This document shows, in pieces, positions 44,660 through 52,159 of a stretch of 64,000 nucleotides of DNA. Source of the stretch: Streptomyces sp. NBC_01237 (GTDB lineage Bacteria > Actinomycetota > Actinomycetes > Streptomycetales > Streptomycetaceae); NCBI RefSeq assembly GCF_035917275.1, contig NZ_CP108510.1:124001-188000 (forward strand). The letters run 5' to 3'. The position numbers were made by a program, and so were the translations under genes. The notes below the pieces were generated by a model. It did not search any database and was not told where the DNA came from. It was given only the letters and a program-made list of their open reading frames with translations. The stretch's first letter is position 1, and every line of letters starts with the position of its first letter.

Positions 44660-44899
44660 GAAGTCCCCCTCCGATGGGTGCCCTGCGGAACTCCCAGCCT
44701 AGGCGGGTGGGCGAAGAACACCAGGTCAGAGGGCATTTACCGAGGGCACGGACAGGCAGGTGACGGCCTGCCGGGAAACGAGCGGCCCGGGGGTCGCGCA
44801 TGGCCGTCGAAGGGCGCCCGGGGCCCGGTGAACCCGCGGCCGAGCCCATTTCCGGCAGCCCTGAGGCCCCCGATTCCCTCAGCCGCTCCGCAAGGTGCC

Positions 44900-45355
44900 T
44901 CAGGCGTCTCCGCTGTGCTCGCGCAGCGCGATCCGGGCCAGCTTCGTCAGCATCATTCCGTTGCGGATCGCCATGAGGTAGTCCACGGGGAGTCCGTGCA
45001 TCCGGGTGCCGGGGCCCCGGAGGGGGTGCCAGTCGAGTGTGAACAGGGTGTTCTCGCCCCAGGGGGTCAAGTTCATGGCGATGCGGGCCGCGCCGAACGG
45101 ATCTGCCTTCGCTTCCAGCTCAAGGCGGTGTCGCGGTTCGCAGATGCGGACGACGCAGGTGTCGTCGATGGTCAGGGGACCGGCCCCGACCCGGACCTTC
45201 AGACGGGCGCCCGCTTGCGGCCAGTGCGCGTCCGCGGCGAGGACCCGCCGAGTGCCCGTCACCCACTCCCCGTATCGGTGGCCGTCGGACAGCAGGTCCC
45301 AGACCTCGGACGGCGTGCTCAGGATCAGACGGCGGTTCCGGGCCACGCTGATCAC
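44900..45355 (-). CDS. SRPBCC-family protein
   Basis: 151 residues: S-T-P-S-E-V-W-D-L-L-S-D-G-H-R-Y-G-E-W-V-T-G-T-R, a typical START/polyketide cyclase-like beginning, and later W-G-E-N-T-L-F-T-L-D-W-H-P then a long C-terminal helix L-M-A-I-R-N-G-M-M-L-T-K-L. SRPBCC proteins bind hydrophobic ligands in a deep cavity; function varies. GTG 45355 with GGAGG just upstream is preferred over GTG 45346. It lies 240 bp upstream of the GyrB-like gene. Confidence 0.8.
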   Translation of the reverse strand: MISVARNRRLILSTPSEVWDLLSDGHRYGEWVTGTRRVLAADAHWPQAGARLKVRVGAGPLTIDDTCVVRICEPRHRLELEAKADPFGAARIAMNLTPWGENTLFTLDWHPLRGPGTRMHGLPVDYLMAIRNGMMLTKLARIALREHSGDA

Positions 45356-45704
45356 GCTCCTCCGGGGGCGAGGGATATGAAGGATGCTGCCGGTGACTTC
45401 TCCGGGACAGGGCCGTCCGTCGGAGCACGCTCCGGACGTCCCCCTCCGCACGACCCGGCCCTCGGCCACTCCGGTGGGTCCGGGCCGCCGTCCTGGACGA
45501 CGACGGCCTCGGGCTTCTCCCGCTGCTCGACCGTGGTCCCCCTCGGCCCGACCGCTGGGCGCGGCCGCACCGGGCCACCGGTTCCGCCCACGGGCTTGGC
45601 CTCCAGATTCGTACCGACCCCACCACCTCCACAATTCGGCAGGCCCAAACGGGGCCCCTGGCCTGTTCCGGACGGCGGGTCAGGTCCGCGCTCTCCCCCG
45701 TCGG
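45356..45704. other. Gene-less stretch
   Basis: About 350 bp between two minus-strand genes. A minus-strand frame open across much of it overlaps the next gene's start, is Pro/Gly-rich and unconvincing. Nothing else seen. Confidence 0.35.
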
Positions 45705-46094
45705 TCAGCTCCCGTCCATGAGCGCGAGGTGGTCGTCACGACGGATCAGATGTGCGCCGAGGGCCGGGGTGAGGTCCACGACCAGCCGCGCTCCGACGCC
45801 CGAGGCCGTGGCGGCGGGGGTGAGGTAGCCGACCGCGCGCAGCTCGCCGACCGCCTTGCGGAACGCCTCGCGGCCCTCGGCGGCCCCGCGCCGACTGCGG
45901 GTGAGGGAGGCCAGCTCGTTGATCGTGGGTTCCTGCCCCGGGGGGTAGCCGGTGGCGAGTTCGGCGAGGACGCCGCGGGCGCGCCAGGTCAGTCGCATGT
46001 CCCGCACCGCCTGCGCGAAGAGGGCCGGATCGTGGACGGGCGGGGTGGAAGGGACGGGCCACCGCGGAAGGGCGGTGGTGTCGCTGATGTCCAT
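45705..46094 (-). CDS. Winged-helix protein, replication-initiator-like
   Basis: 129 residues with a DnaD/RepA-like winged helix: M-R-L-T-W-R-A-R-G-V-L-A-E-L-A-T-G, then T-I-N-E-L-A-S-L-T and F-R-K-A-V-G-E-L-R-A-V-G-Y-L. Such small winged-helix proteins serve as regulators or plasmid initiators in actinomycetes. Start ATG 46094 with GAAGGAG 9 nt upstream. The upstream region contains an unusual pentanucleotide tandem repeat. Confidence 0.7.
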   Translation of the reverse strand: MDISDTTALPRWPVPSTPPVHDPALFAQAVRDMRLTWRARGVLAELATGYPPGQEPTINELASLTRSRRGAAEGREAFRKAVGELRAVGYLTPAATASGVGARLVVDLTPALGAHLIRRDDHLALMDGS

Positions 46095-46190
46095 CGGGTG
46101 CGGCTCCTTCGGTGGTTCTTCCGGCGAGGGCATGCCGGGTACGGCCTTCGCCTTCGCCGAGGACGACGTCGTCCATGTTCTCGCGGTACG

Positions 46191-46223
46191 TGTCCTGTCC
46201 TGTCCTGTCCTGTCCTGTCCTGT
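46191..46223. repeat. Pentanucleotide tandem repeat (TGTCC, 6.6 copies)
   Basis: Six perfect TGTCC units and a partial seventh, about 100 bp upstream of the winged-helix gene. Perfect short repeats are rare in Streptomyces and slip during replication. Confidence 0.95.
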
Positions 46224-46322
46224 ATAGAGGTTGTGAGCGGTGAGCCGCAGTCGGACCGGTGAGGTCGCTGCGGCTCCTGAGCTCCGGCCCTCCGGCCGGT
46301 AGTGGGCAACAGCAGCGCTACG

Positions 46323-46360
46323 GGGCGGCCCCGTGCGGCCATAGCCGCACGGGGCCGCCC
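46323..46360. terminator. Hairpin with 17-bp perfect stem
   Basis: A 17-bp perfect stem (left arm 46323-46339, right arm 46344-46360) with a CATA loop, beginning 23 nt beyond the stop of the minus-strand NmrA gene. A strong terminator for that gene. Confidence 0.85.
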
Positions 46361-46383
46361 AGGCGCTTCAGCCGAGTCGTGTC

Positions 46384-47223
46384 TCAGCGAAAAGCGGCCA
46401 TGCTCCGGGTGACCCAGTCGCTGAAGGAGCTCGGGGCACGGCCGAGCACTCGTTCCACGTCCGGGCTGATCCCCAGTTCGGCCGGGTTCGGGGCGGCGAT
46501 GATGTCCAGGGTGTCGTCGGCGAGCTCCGGCGGCACGAACCGGGTCATCGCGGCCTTGGCCTCCTCGCGGGTGAGTTCGTGGAACCGCACCGGCGAGCCG
46601 AGCGCGGCGGCGATGGCCTCCGCCTGCTGACGCGGCGTGATCACCTCGGGCCCGGTCAGCTCGAAGACTCCCCCGGTGTGCCGCTCGTCGAGCAGGCAGG
46701 CCGCCGCGACCTCGGCGATGTCCACCGGGTCGACGACCGGAACCCCGACGTCACCGAAGGGTGCGGCGACCGTCCCTTGCGTGCGGACGGACTCCGCCCA
46801 GGCCAGGGCGTTGGAGGCGAAGCCGCCCGGTCGCAGGACGGCCCAGTCCGGGCCGGACTCCCTCAACGCGTCCTCCACCGCGCGCATCGCGATCCGCGTC
46901 GGGCCGAGCGGCCTGGTCGCCACGCCCTGCGAAGACAGCAGGACGATCCGGCTGACCCCGCCGGCCGCGGCCAGGTCGATGATGTCGGTCGGCCTGGCTC
47001 CGGGGGCGTGCAGGTCGCCGGACAGCAGGAGGAACAGCGCCTTCGCCCCGTCCAGCACGGGGGCGAGGCTCGTCGGTTCGGCCAGGTCGGCCGTCACATG
47101 CCGGACTCCGTCCGGCACCGCGGCCGCGTGCCGTGACACCGCCGTCACCTGCTCGCCCGCCTCGGCCAGGGCCTGCGTCAAAGGCCGGCCCACATTCCCG
47201 GTAGCCCCAGTAACCACAATCAT
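46384..47223 (-). CDS. NmrA-family NAD(P)-binding protein
   Basis: 279 residues. I-V-V-T-G-A-T-G-N-V-G-R-P-L starts a Rossmann fold, and V-V-D-P-V-D-I-A-E-V-A-A and G-V-F-E-L-T-G-P-E are typical of NmrA/QOR2-type quinone oxidoreductases. Such proteins reduce quinones or sense NADP redox state. AGGAGC precedes ATG 47223. Divergent from an HxlR regulator, whose operator-like sites lie between them, so the pair is probably a redox- or quinone-responsive switch. Confidence 0.88.
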   Translation of the reverse strand: MIVVTGATGNVGRPLTQALAEAGEQVTAVSRHAAAVPDGVRHVTADLAEPTSLAPVLDGAKALFLLLSGDLHAPGARPTDIIDLAAAGGVSRIVLLSSQGVATRPLGPTRIAMRAVEDALRESGPDWAVLRPGGFASNALAWAESVRTQGTVAAPFGDVGVPVVDPVDIAEVAAACLLDERHTGGVFELTGPEVITPRQQAEAIAAALGSPVRFHELTREEAKAAMTRFVPPELADDTLDIIAAPNPAELGISPDVERVLGRAPSSFSDWVTRSMAAFR

Positions 47224-47274
47224 GTTCAGCTCCTGATCCGTTGTGCACTGCGGCAACCGACGCTAGGAGCGGGG

Positions 47275-47305
47275 CTTACTTTTCGTAAGAACATACCCAG
47301 AGGTA
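47275..47305. promoter_or_regulatory. Divergent operator region for HxlR
   Basis: Two inverted repeats in the gap between NmrA and HxlR genes: CTTAC-TTTTC-GTAAG (47275-47289, perfect) and TACC-CAGA-GGTA (47294-47305). HxlR regulators bind GTAC/GTAAG-type palindromes at such positions, so these are likely its sites. Confidence 0.65.
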
Positions 47306-47315
47306 AGCTCCGAAC

Positions 47316-47744
47316 ATGAAGGAAGGCGCGCAGCTGACGCAGGGCGAGGCGGGCAACCGGTATGACGTGTTTCACACGGACTGCCCTGCGCGCGACATGG
47401 TCGACCACGTGACCAGCAGGTGGGGTATCTGGGTGCTGATCTCCTTGCGGAGCAACGACCTTCGGTTCTTCGAGCTGCGCGACAGCATCCAGGGCATCAG
47501 CGAGAAGATGCTCGCTCAGACGCTGCGCGCGCTGGTCCGGGACGGACTGGTCTGGCGGGAGGTCGAGCCGACGACCCCGCCCCAGGTCACCTACGGGCTG
47601 ACGGAGTTCGGCCAGGACATCGGTGAACCACTGACGGACTTGTTCGACCGGATCACACAGCGGCTGGAGTCCGACGGAACGTCCGCCACGGAACGTCGGC
47701 CACGGAGCGTCGGCCACGGAGCGGCTGAGCAGCTGAGCGGCTGA
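47316..47744 (+). CDS. HxlR-family transcriptional regulator
   Basis: 142 residues. HxlR winged helix: C-P-A-R-D-M-V-D-H-V-T-S-R-W-G-I-W-V-L then L-R-F-F-E-L-R-D-S-I-Q-G-I-S-E-K-M-L and T-Y-G-L-T-E-F-G. The Cys in D-C-P is the usual redox/electrophile sensor of QorR/YodB members. Divergent from the NmrA gene. The last 20 codons lie in short tandem repeats, so the C-terminus may vary between strains. Confidence 0.9.
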   Translation: MKEGAQLTQGEAGNRYDVFHTDCPARDMVDHVTSRWGIWVLISLRSNDLRFFELRDSIQGISEKMLAQTLRALVRDGLVWREVEPTTPPQVTYGLTEFGQDIGEPLTDLFDRITQRLESDGTSATERRPRSVGHGAAEQLSG

Positions 47745-47768
47745 GCGGCTGAGCGGCTGAGCGGCTGA
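47676..47768. repeat. Compound tandem repeat: 14-bp x3, then 8-bp x6
   Basis: Three copies of a 14-bp unit GGAACGTCGGCCAC (47676-47717, few mismatches), then six copies of GCGGCTGA (47721-47768, one mismatch). They cover the end of the HxlR gene and its stop codon; TGA is part of the 8-bp unit. Confidence 0.9.
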
Positions 47769-48111
47769 GAGCAACAGGTCCGGGGGACGGGCCGGCATCC
47801 GGAGTCGGGGTACCGCTCCGGCTCCGGTTCGCCCCGCCGACAGACGGTGCCCGCCGAGAGCGAACGCGGTGGCCGCCGACGGCGGGAGGCTCCTGGAGCG
47901 CTGGGGCTTTCGGCCACATCGGCGATGCATCAACGCGGGAGGGCCGAGAGGCCGCCTGCGCGGGCAGGCGCCCCGCAATCGCCCATCGTGGCAGGCCACA
48001 AGGGCCGCCTGATCTCTGCGCGCCACCTGACCGGGAGCAGCTCCGTACCTCGTCCGGACCGGGATTCACCCCGTCGGGACGAGGTGCGGAGGGGCGTGCC
48101 CGCCCGGTCCG
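47769..48111. other. Gene-less stretch
   Basis: About 340 bp after the tandem repeats. No gene is recognised. TATCCT at 48112-48117 lies just beyond and is the probable -10 of the LuxR gene. Confidence 0.4.
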
Positions 48112-48123
48112 TATCCTCATGTC

Positions 48124-49233
48124 ATGGCCACTGCACAGGACCGGCAGCGCGTGATCCTCGGTGAGATCTCCGATCTCTGTGCGGCTCGCCCGGCCGCGTC
48201 CGAGCTGTTCCGGAGTCTGGCCGGACTGCTGCACGACGAGCTCGGGTTCGAGGCCGGATGCTTCCACGGGAGCGACCCGGTCAGCGGATTCCCCACATCG
48301 ACGCTGCCGTACGGTCTCGATCCGGCCGACTTCCAGGAGGCCGCCCAACTGGAGTTCTCCAGCGCGGACAGCACCACCTTCGACGCCATCCGCGCGTCCG
48401 GCCGGTCCGTGCAGAGTCTCCTACGGGCCACCGAGGAGTTACCGGAACTCAGCGTCCGCTACCGGCAGATGCTCGAACCCCGGAGCTACGTCGACGAGCT
48501 CCGGGTCACCTTCGACAGCCATGGCGGCCGGTGGGGCTGCGCCGCGTTCATGCGGGGGCGCCGGCACGGGCCGTTCACCACCGACGACATCCGGCTGATG
48601 GAACGGGCCGGGCCCCACATCAGCGCCGCCCTGCGGCACTCCCAGCTCTCACTCGAAGCTCCTTCGGAGGCCGGTCCGACCGATGGCGAAGCCGCCTCAC
48701 CCGTCGGCGCCGTGGTGATCGTCGGCGCGGACGGGTCCCTGGTCTCGGCCGACGAACGTGCCGAGGTCCTGCTGGCCGAACAGAGCCGGGACGAGCTTCT
48801 GATCCACGGCATCCCCAGTGGGCTGGCCGCCCTGGCGGAGTACGCCCGCGAGTCGGCCGAAGCACGGCGGAAACCCGACTGCCGAACCAGCATCCGTACC
48901 CGGCAGGGCCAGTGGCTGACCCTTCAGGCTTCAGTCCTGCGCGGCGCGGCCCCGGGTCAGGTGGCCATCGTCGCGATGCCCTCCTCGCCGGCCCAGCGGC
49001 TGCCGGTCGAACTCATGGCGTACGGGCTGACCCCTCGCGAACAGGACGTGGCTCTCGGAGCGTTGCGCGGCCACAGCACCCGGCTGATCGCCGAGCAGTT
49101 GTCGTTGAGTCCGCTGACCGTGCAGGACCACCTCAAGTCCATTTTCGACCGTACCGGGGTCCGCAGCCGCCGGGACCTGGTGGCCCTGCTGATGGCCGAC
49201 AGAACCAGAACCGCGCATCTCCCGCCCTGCTGA
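48124..49233 (+). CDS. LuxR-family regulator
   Basis: 369 residues. The N-terminal 180 residues look like a GAF-type sensor, and a middle segment (V-I-V-G-A-D-G-S-L-V-S-A-D) like PAS. The C-terminus is the LuxR helix-turn-helix: Y-G-L-T-P-R-E-Q-D-V-A-L-G-A-L-R-G-H-S then I-A-E-Q-L-S-L-S-P-L-T-V-Q-D-H-L-K-S-I-F. Leaderless start: TATCCT (48112-48117) ends 6 nt before ATG. Target and ligand are unknown; the lectin-like secreted protein is just downstream but with its own strong ribosome-binding site. Confidence 0.88.
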   Translation: MATAQDRQRVILGEISDLCAARPAASELFRSLAGLLHDELGFEAGCFHGSDPVSGFPTSTLPYGLDPADFQEAAQLEFSSADSTTFDAIRASGRSVQSLLRATEELPELSVRYRQMLEPRSYVDELRVTFDSHGGRWGCAAFMRGRRHGPFTTDDIRLMERAGPHISAALRHSQLSLEAPSEAGPTDGEAASPVGAVVIVGADGSLVSADERAEVLLAEQSRDELLIHGIPSGLAALAEYARESAEARRKPDCRTSIRTRQGQWLTLQASVLRGAAPGQVAIVAMPSSPAQRLPVELMAYGLTPREQDVALGALRGHSTRLIAEQLSLSPLTVQDHLKSIFDRTGVRSRRDLVALLMADRTRTAHLPPC

Positions 49234-49369
49234 GACGAGGTACCCAGAAATCTGGGATACCGGAGTCCGATCATGGGCCAGCAGACTGGCCACGGCCCCG
49301 GTGCGGCGGATCCGAACGGCCCGCACCGGACATTCGGACATCCGTGTTGCCCTTCCTTCTGGAGGAACG

Positions 49370-50308
49370 TTGCCCTCGTCCGTCAAACGACTCGTCCTCG
49401 CCGCCGTCCTCGCGCTGGCCGCGATGCTGCTCAGCCCGGGAGGCGCCTCCGCCACCCCGCCACCCTCGACCGTGGTGTTCAACCAGCAGTCCGCGCGCTG
49501 CCCCAAGGAGAACGTCACCGACAGACCCGACATGGTCATCTGCGACGAGAACCACGGTTCCGTCAGATGGCAGTTCACCCCGGTCGCCGGCTTCCCCGGG
49601 GTACACACGATCAACAGCAACTCCTTCGCCGGTGCCTGCCTGGCAGCCGACCAGGGGGGCGGGGGCGTGACGATCAAAGCCTGCGACGGCAGCACCCTCC
49701 AGATGTGGCGGATCACCGCCAACCAAGTCGCCTCCCCGCTCTACGACCTGGTCGGAATGCGCCTGACCAGTGTGTCCAGCGGCCAGTGTCTGGACAACAA
49801 GCCGAAGAGCGGCGGCTGGATGATCTACCTGTTCGGTTGCAACAACGGCACGTACCAGCAGTGGAACATCAACAAGGCCGCCTTCAAGGAGCTGACCGGC
49901 GGTCACCTCGGAATGACCTGGGCCAACCTCGAACAGCGCACGGACAACGTCGTGCACGTGGGCAGTGACGCCGCTACCAACGCGTACTACGGCGACACCA
50001 CCCCGCTCACCGCGCTGCCGCTGCTCTGCCTGAACCAGGACGGCCGCCCCGCCCCCGCCGGAATCCCGGCGGGCGGCTTCCACAGCTGGGCCCGTGGTCA
50101 GGTCAAGGCCACTTCCCCGCTCGCCGGAACGCTGTTGACCAGCCGGGCGGCAGCGGACCAGATCTGTGCGAACAACTTCGGCGCGGGCTGGCGCACCGCC
50201 GAGTTCCACGACGGCGAGGGCTGGTCCTTCTGGGCGAACGGCACTCTGCCGACCGGAACCCGGTTCTGGACCGCGATCGACAATCAGCCGGCCAACCCCT
50301 GGGACTGA
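49370..50308 (+). CDS. Secreted ricin-type lectin-like protein
   Basis: 312 residues. TTG start with GGAGGA 4 nt upstream, then a signal peptide (V-K-R-L-V-L-A-A-V-L-A-L-A-A-M-L-L). The middle resembles a ricin-B-like beta-trefoil: S-G-Q-C-L-D-N-K-P then G-C-N-N-G-T-Y-Q-Q-W-N, with Q-W motifs. The C-terminal part has C-L-N-Q-D-G and W-R-T-A-E-F-H-D-G. Extracellular carbohydrate binding is likely; no catalytic domain is visible. Confidence 0.75.
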   Translation: MPSSVKRLVLAAVLALAAMLLSPGGASATPPPSTVVFNQQSARCPKENVTDRPDMVICDENHGSVRWQFTPVAGFPGVHTINSNSFAGACLAADQGGGGVTIKACDGSTLQMWRITANQVASPLYDLVGMRLTSVSSGQCLDNKPKSGGWMIYLFGCNNGTYQQWNINKAAFKELTGGHLGMTWANLEQRTDNVVHVGSDAATNAYYGDTTPLTALPLLCLNQDGRPAPAGIPAGGFHSWARGQVKATSPLAGTLLTSRAAADQICANNFGAGWRTAEFHDGEGWSFWANGTLPTGTRFWTAIDNQPANPWD

Positions 50309-50397
50309 CCCCCCGGAGGGGTGGGCGGCGGCCGGCCCGGCCGAGCCATCCACGCGGGCCCGCGCCGGCTGGGACCCGCCGGCGTCCGCCCTGTGAA

Positions 50398-50445
50398 GCG
50401 CGGGTTCGCAGCTGCCGCCTCGGACGGCTCGCTCCGAACCCGCGC
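50398..50445. terminator. Hairpin between convergent genes
   Basis: GCGCGGGTTCG (50398-50408) pairs perfectly with CGAACCCGCGC (50435-50445), enclosing 26 nt that can form an inner stem. It lies between the stops of the lectin-like gene and the CARDB-like gene and would terminate both. Confidence 0.75.
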
Positions 50446-50450
50446 GCCGG

Positions 50451-51821
50451 TCAGTTGACGGTCAGGGCCGCCGTGTTGTTCGTGAGGTCCGGGTCGAAGT
50501 CGAAGGGGAACCCACCGAACTCGCCGTACGGAGGGTGGATGCTCACGGCACCGGTCGCACCGGGCACCACGGTGTCGACGCGCACGGAGAACGCGAACGT
50601 GCGCCGGGTGTCCTCCAGCACCCAGTACGACAGGTCGCAGTCGTAGCGCGGGGCTCCCGTCCGCTGCGGGTAGTAGCCGCCGTCGAGGGTGCGCGGGGAG
50701 CAGTCGGACGGCACGCCGGTGACCTTGGTGCCCTCGGGCACGATCAGCCGGACCTCGGCGACCGGGTCGCCGGAGCCGAGGTTGCCGAACCAGGCCGGGC
50801 CGTTGTTCTCGAACGTGAGCTCGGCCGTGGCCGTCCCGCCCACCACGCCGGAGATGGCGTCGCCGGTCACGGAGAAGTCCGCGGTGCTCTCCGCGCCGAT
50901 CTGGAGGGCCGCGTAGTCGTTCTCGGAGTCGATGTCCTGGGCGCCGCCGCCCGGCTCGACGCCGATGTCGAGCCGCTCGTTCAGCGCGTGCGGGGCGAGT
51001 CGCACCGTCAGCGGCTCGGGCAGCTCGAACGCGTCGCCCGGCGCCAGCACCTGGTCGAACGTGCAGACCGCGTTGCTCGACGGTGCGTAGTTCTCGCCGT
51101 CCGTCGTGGTGTAGGTGCAGGCGTCGTACCGGGTCAGATCCGTCAGGCCGTACGAGGCGTTCAGCTTGACGGTGAACCCGTTCGCGCTCTCGTTGCCCTT
51201 GTTGGTGACCTTGACCGGGATCGTCCGCTCGTCGCCGGGCAGGCCGTCCTCGAAGTCGGCGACGGGCTCGATGGCGAGGTCGGGCCCGGAGCCGACGGTG
51301 AGCGTGGTGTCGAAGCTCTCGTGCGGCGCGGTGAGCGTGCCGTCGGGCCCGCCGGTCGCCGTCGCCTCGTAGGTGATCCTGCCCTGCGCACCGACTCCGG
51401 CGCCGTCGGCCGCACGCACCGTCAGGAACACCTGGTCCTCGTAGTCGCCCCCGATCGTGGGCACCACGGGGATGTCGCACACCGCACTCGCGCCGCTCGG
51501 CGTGCAGTTGTCGGGCCAGGTCACCTCGGCGACCCCGGCGAGGTCGGAGACATCGACGGTGAGCCTGCCGTCGGCCACCGTGAAGTTGTCGTTGTCGTGA
51601 TAGAGGCCGACGCCGAGGATGCGGGACTGCGGCTGACCGCCGTCGGTGCCGAGCGGCAGCGTTTGCGCGTACGGCTGGTTGATCCACAACTGGTCGGTCT
51701 GCGGCGGGTCGTCGGCGGCGAACGCGGGTGCGGTGAGGCCGACGGTCAGCAGTCCGGCCACCATCGCTACGGCGGCGCCGGATCTGGGATGTACCGGGCG
51801 TCGAGCGGAGAACAGTCTCAT
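50451..51821 (-). CDS. Secreted multidomain protein with CARDB/DUF11-like domains
   Basis: 456 residues. A signal peptide (A-A-V-A-M-V-A-G-L-L-T-V-G-L-T-A-P-A-F-A) is followed by several beta-sandwich domains: around residues 170-280 (G-S-G-P-D-L-A-I-E-P-V-A-D-F with I-P-V-K-V-T-N-K-G-N-E-S-A-N-G-F) and 285-350 (T-A-E-L-T-F-E-N-N-G). The strands V-x-V-T-N-x-G-x-x-x-A are typical of CARDB and DUF11 domains in surface proteins. No LPxTG sorting signal; the protein is probably released. ATG 51821 with GGGGGTAGC upstream. Confidence 0.75.
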   Translation of the reverse strand: MRLFSARRPVHPRSGAAVAMVAGLLTVGLTAPAFAADDPPQTDQLWINQPYAQTLPLGTDGGQPQSRILGVGLYHDNDNFTVADGRLTVDVSDLAGVAEVTWPDNCTPSGASAVCDIPVVPTIGGDYEDQVFLTVRAADGAGVGAQGRITYEATATGGPDGTLTAPHESFDTTLTVGSGPDLAIEPVADFEDGLPGDERTIPVKVTNKGNESANGFTVKLNASYGLTDLTRYDACTYTTTDGENYAPSSNAVCTFDQVLAPGDAFELPEPLTVRLAPHALNERLDIGVEPGGGAQDIDSENDYAALQIGAESTADFSVTGDAISGVVGGTATAELTFENNGPAWFGNLGSGDPVAEVRLIVPEGTKVTGVPSDCSPRTLDGGYYPQRTGAPRYDCDLSYWVLEDTRRTFAFSVRVDTVVPGATGAVSIHPPYGEFGGFPFDFDPDLTNNTAALTVN

Positions 51822-51891
51822 TGCTACCCCCCAAGGGCGTGGTAACGCGACTGATGCACCGGCAACTCCGGTGCACCGGAAGGATCATCAC

Positions 51892-51984
51892 ATGAAGAGG
51901 ATCTTGCGGCGCCACGGTTTTCCGCACCTGTGGGACAACACCGCGGAGGGCCGCCGTGCACCGTCCGACGGAAGGCAGTCATGA
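51892..51984 (+). CDS. Possible 30-residue peptide
   Basis: A short open frame (M-K-R-I-L-R-R-H-G-F-P-H-L-W-D-N-T-A and 12 more residues) with GGAAGG 8 nt before the ATG. It resembles the beginning of a type I restriction HsdR C-terminal segment or may be a leader peptide. It is divergent from the CARDB-like gene; a 19-bp inverted repeat (51856-51874) lies between them. Small size makes it uncertain. Confidence 0.35.
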   Translation: MKRILRRHGFPHLWDNTAEGRRAPSDGRQS

Positions 51985-52159
51985 CCGAACGCGGCATCAT
52001 GCTGGTGGCACGGGTGTCCGGCCCTGACTGACCAGGGGCGGACAACCGCACCCTCCCGAAGCGGAGGCAACCCCTGTGCGGGGCCGCGGCCCGTCGGCGT
52101 GCCGCTGCCCGGCGGCCCGTAATTCGCTTGAGCGGGCGCCGACCGGCGTACAGGCTTGC

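Noticed and set aside
50284..51927. Long minus-strand frame out of phase with the CARDB-like gene
   Set aside because: The in-phase frame has a signal peptide, ribosome-binding site and domain pattern; the other is arginine-rich and shadow-like.
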